64,000 nt of DNA from Megaera_A sp965233855 (GTDB taxonomy: Bacteria; Pseudomonadota; Alphaproteobacteria; Rickettsiales; Rickettsiaceae), in assembly GCA_965233855.1 (NCBI GenBank), contig OZ247586.1:1364001-1428000 (forward strand), written 5' to 3'. Within the stretch, counting starts at the first letter, position 1. Each line of letters opens with the position of its first letter. This document shows, piece by piece, positions 62,287-64,000 of this stretch. The notes under the pieces were generated by a model that worked only from the letters and a program-made list of their open reading frames with translations, made no database searches and was not told the DNA's origin. A program made the position numbers and the translations under genes.

Positions 62287-64000
62287 TTTGAGTCTGTTGG
62301 TTTATTACAAATCAAGTCAGTAGAATTTCTTCAAAAGTTACAGATTTTACTTCCAGCACCGGATACATTATTACGGATTGTAAAAAAGCAAAGATTTTTT
62401 GTAAGAAAAAAGTTGTTTGACAAAATTCGAGAAAGGCTATCATCTGTTATAACCAAGAACCTTGATACATTATTAATTGTTAAATCAACCTATTCAGAAA
62501 TTGAGTATATAAAACGCCCTATAAAAAATGCATCTGTGGATGCAGTCCTAGATATTATAGCAAGATTAGAAACTATTATCCAAACAGGTGTTATGGATGT
62601 TGATTTATCAGACATTAATAATAACTATAAACGCACTTTAGCTAATGAAATTAAAAGATGTTCTGTTAGCAGAATACGTAAAATTGAAACTACAAAAAAA
62701 TATACAGCAATTATATTTTTCTTGCAGCAGGCGTATCAGGATTATTTAGATATTTTGATTTCAACTTATATCAAATTAATAAATACAGCTTATACACGAG
62801 CCGAGAATGAAGTTGTTAAACAAAATCATAGAAATGAGGATCAGCTAAGAGAGTCTTTAGAAAGTTACGAAGAAATGAAAGATATTATACGTGGTGATGA
62901 TATACCTGATGATCAATTACGTGCAACGTTATTAAAAAAGTTTTCCGAAGAATTTGAGAAAGACCTTCCAGCAATGCGTTGTTTTTTGAACGGTAAGAGC
63001 AGACAAATATTCCAAGTATTTATCAAGAAGTATAGCTACTTTAGACAATTCACGACCAAAATCTTTCCTTTGCTACGCTTGCAAAATGAATTATCTTCAT
63101 ATAAATCGACTACATTAGAATCGCTCAAAATACTAATTGATTTAAACAATAATTCTAAAAGAAAACTTCCAAAAGATGTCTCTTTGTCATTTGTCTCAAA
63201 AGAATTAAAAAAGATTGTAGTGTTAGCAGATGGTACAGTTGATAAGCGTGCTTGGGAATGTTTATTATATTTAAAGATTAGAGATGAGATTAAACAGGGC
63301 AATATAAATGCCCCTGAAAGCAAGCGTTATTCAAGTATTAAAACTTTTAATATAGATGATAATGATTGGGCTATTTTTAGAAATGATTTTTTTAAACGTT
63401 CTAGTTTTCCTAAAGAAGTTAAGGAAGCAAGGTCATATTTAACAGAGAGGCTGGGTAAAGCTTACTCAGATTATTTTGCATCCGAGTCTCAAAATAACTA
63501 TGCAAAAGTTGTGGATGGAGAGTGGTCAATAGGAGTAGATACAAATGATGATTTAAGCCACGATGAAAAAGAAGAATTAAAAAAAATGAAATCTTGGTTA
63601 AGCAATAAAATGCGTGATATAAAATTACCTGAATTGTTAGTAGAAGTAGATAATGAATTATATTTTACTGAACCAATGACTACCTTTAATCAGAATATTT
63701 CAAACCGTATCAAAGATATATTCGATGTTTTAGCAACTCTTATGGCTCATGGTTGTAACATTGGGAAATACACAATGCCAAAGCTCATGGAAGGAATTAC
63801 TTATGAACGAATTTGCAGAGTAACTGATTGGCAATTAACAGAAGATGCTTTGCGATCTTCTTTGTCTAAGCTTGTGAATTCTATATCAAAGTTAGGTGTA
63901 ACTGAATATTGGGGGTCAGGGCAATGCTCTAGCAGCGATGCACATTTGAAGGAGTTTAAACAGAAAATATCCCAACAAACATATCAACCTAATTTTGGTG
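62248..64000 (+). CDS. Tn3-family transposase, 5' truncated and running off the window
   Basis: A frame is open from the ATG at 62248 to the window end. Recognisable homology starts near 62320 with EFLQKLQILLPAPDTLLRIV, which normally lies about 150 residues into a TnpA, so the DUF4158-type front is missing. Later parts are REDEIKQGN-like KIRDEIKQGNINAPESKRYS, LPELLVEVDNELYF, and TEYWGSGQCSSSDAHLKEF, the segment before the catalytic core. The first 13 codons overlap the opposite-strand fragment and are probably not original. Whether the C-terminal half is intact cannot be seen. Confidence 0.82.
   Translation, partial: MFALFTRLFKVGQFESVGLLQIKSVEFLQKLQILLPAPDTLLRIVKKQRFFVRKKLFDKIRERLSSVITKNLDTLLIVKSTYSEIEYIKRPIKNASVDAVLDIIARLETIIQTGVMDVDLSDINNNYKRTLANEIKRCSVSRIRKIETTKKYTAIIFFLQQAYQDYLDILISTYIKLINTAYTRAENEVVKQNHRNEDQLRESLESYEEMKDIIRGDDIPDDQLRATLLKKFSEEFEKDLPAMRCFLNGKSRQIFQVFIKKYSYFRQFTTKIFPLLRLQNELSSYKSTTLESLKILIDLNNNSKRKLPKDVSLSFVSKELKKIVVLADGTVDKRAWECLLYLKIRDEIKQGNINAPESKRYSSIKTFNIDDNDWAIFRNDFFKRSSFPKEVKEARSYLTERLGKAYSDYFASESQNNYAKVVDGEWSIGVDTNDDLSHDEKEELKKMKSWLSNKMRDIKLPELLVEVDNELYFTEPMTTFNQNISNRIKDIFDVLATLMAHGCNIGKYTMPKLMEGITYERICRVTDWQLTEDALRSSLSKLVNSISKLGVTEYWGSGQCSSSDAHLKEFKQKISQQTYQPNFG

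Noticed and set aside
1..64000. CRISPR arrays or rRNA genes
   Set aside because: No regularly spaced direct repeats, cas-like proteins or rRNA segments were seen on either strand.

Overview
The window is AT-rich DNA from an obligate intracellular alphaproteobacterium, most likely a member of the Rickettsiaceae (Rickettsia, Megaira or Tisiphia type). Four things point there: an ATP/ADP translocase (Tlc) for taking energy from a host cell; two paralogues of the Rickettsia surface antigen Sca4; an NDUFS4-type complex I subunit; and a conjugative module that pairs an F-type TraD with Ti-type TraA/TraD, the signature of the Rickettsiales amplified genetic element (RAGE). Genus and species cannot be fixed from the sequence alone.

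Layout. 1-3.4 kb holds a bufferin-type operon (BufA end, BufB/DUF692, BufC/DUF2063, DoxX), cut between bufA and bufB by an IS982-family element. 3.4-13.1 kb is housekeeping: NDUFS4-like subunit, xseB, mltG, a small MscS-like protein, a zinc-ribbon protein, dapD, an alanine-dehydrogenase-like enzyme, gyrB, a HAD phosphatase and tsaE. 13.1-20.2 kb is a Sca4 locus: a repeat-containing gene broken by an IS481-type element with a perfect 7-bp target duplication, a short Sca4-domain gene, a decayed gene, and a long Sca4-domain gene with a tandem LAIEDAP motif. Two of its genes share a promoter block. 20.2-25.2 kb carries a GrpB-like pseudogene, tlc, prmA, a small secreted protein, a methyltransferase and a lone receiver protein.

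25.3-30.1 kb is a decay zone: an IS6 remnant, a broken uracil-DNA glycosylase, a CAU tRNA, a GyrI-like fragment and a possible kinase fragment on either side of the second IS982 copy, and a perfect 27-bp inverted repeat. 30.1-32.5 kb is an operon of RimK (ATP-grasp ligase), an AstE/AspA-type deacylase and a retropepsin-like protease. 32.7-38.9 kb builds surface polysaccharide: a Wzt/Wzm-type ABC exporter, the four dTDP-L-rhamnose enzymes and a glycosyltransferase. 38.9-44.8 kb holds a SWIM/SNF2 pair, a Y-family polymerase and a serine recombinase.

44.9-64 kb is accessory and RAGE-like: a TPR protein, F-type coupling protein TraD, a membrane protein with an IS481 copy in its 3' end, an Rpn nuclease, a 1792-residue TraA relaxase-helicase-primase divergent from TraD_Ti, an HU-like protein, an unrecognised protein with a candidate cysteine-peptidase triad, a second TPR-like protein, and parts of two Tn3-family transposases arranged head to head.

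The main themes are host interaction (Tlc, Sca4, rhamnose surface glycan, possible effectors) and heavy remodelling by mobile DNA. Both IS pairs sit in inverted orientation, yet every copy still has matching flanking repeats, so neither pair seems to have recombined within this window.
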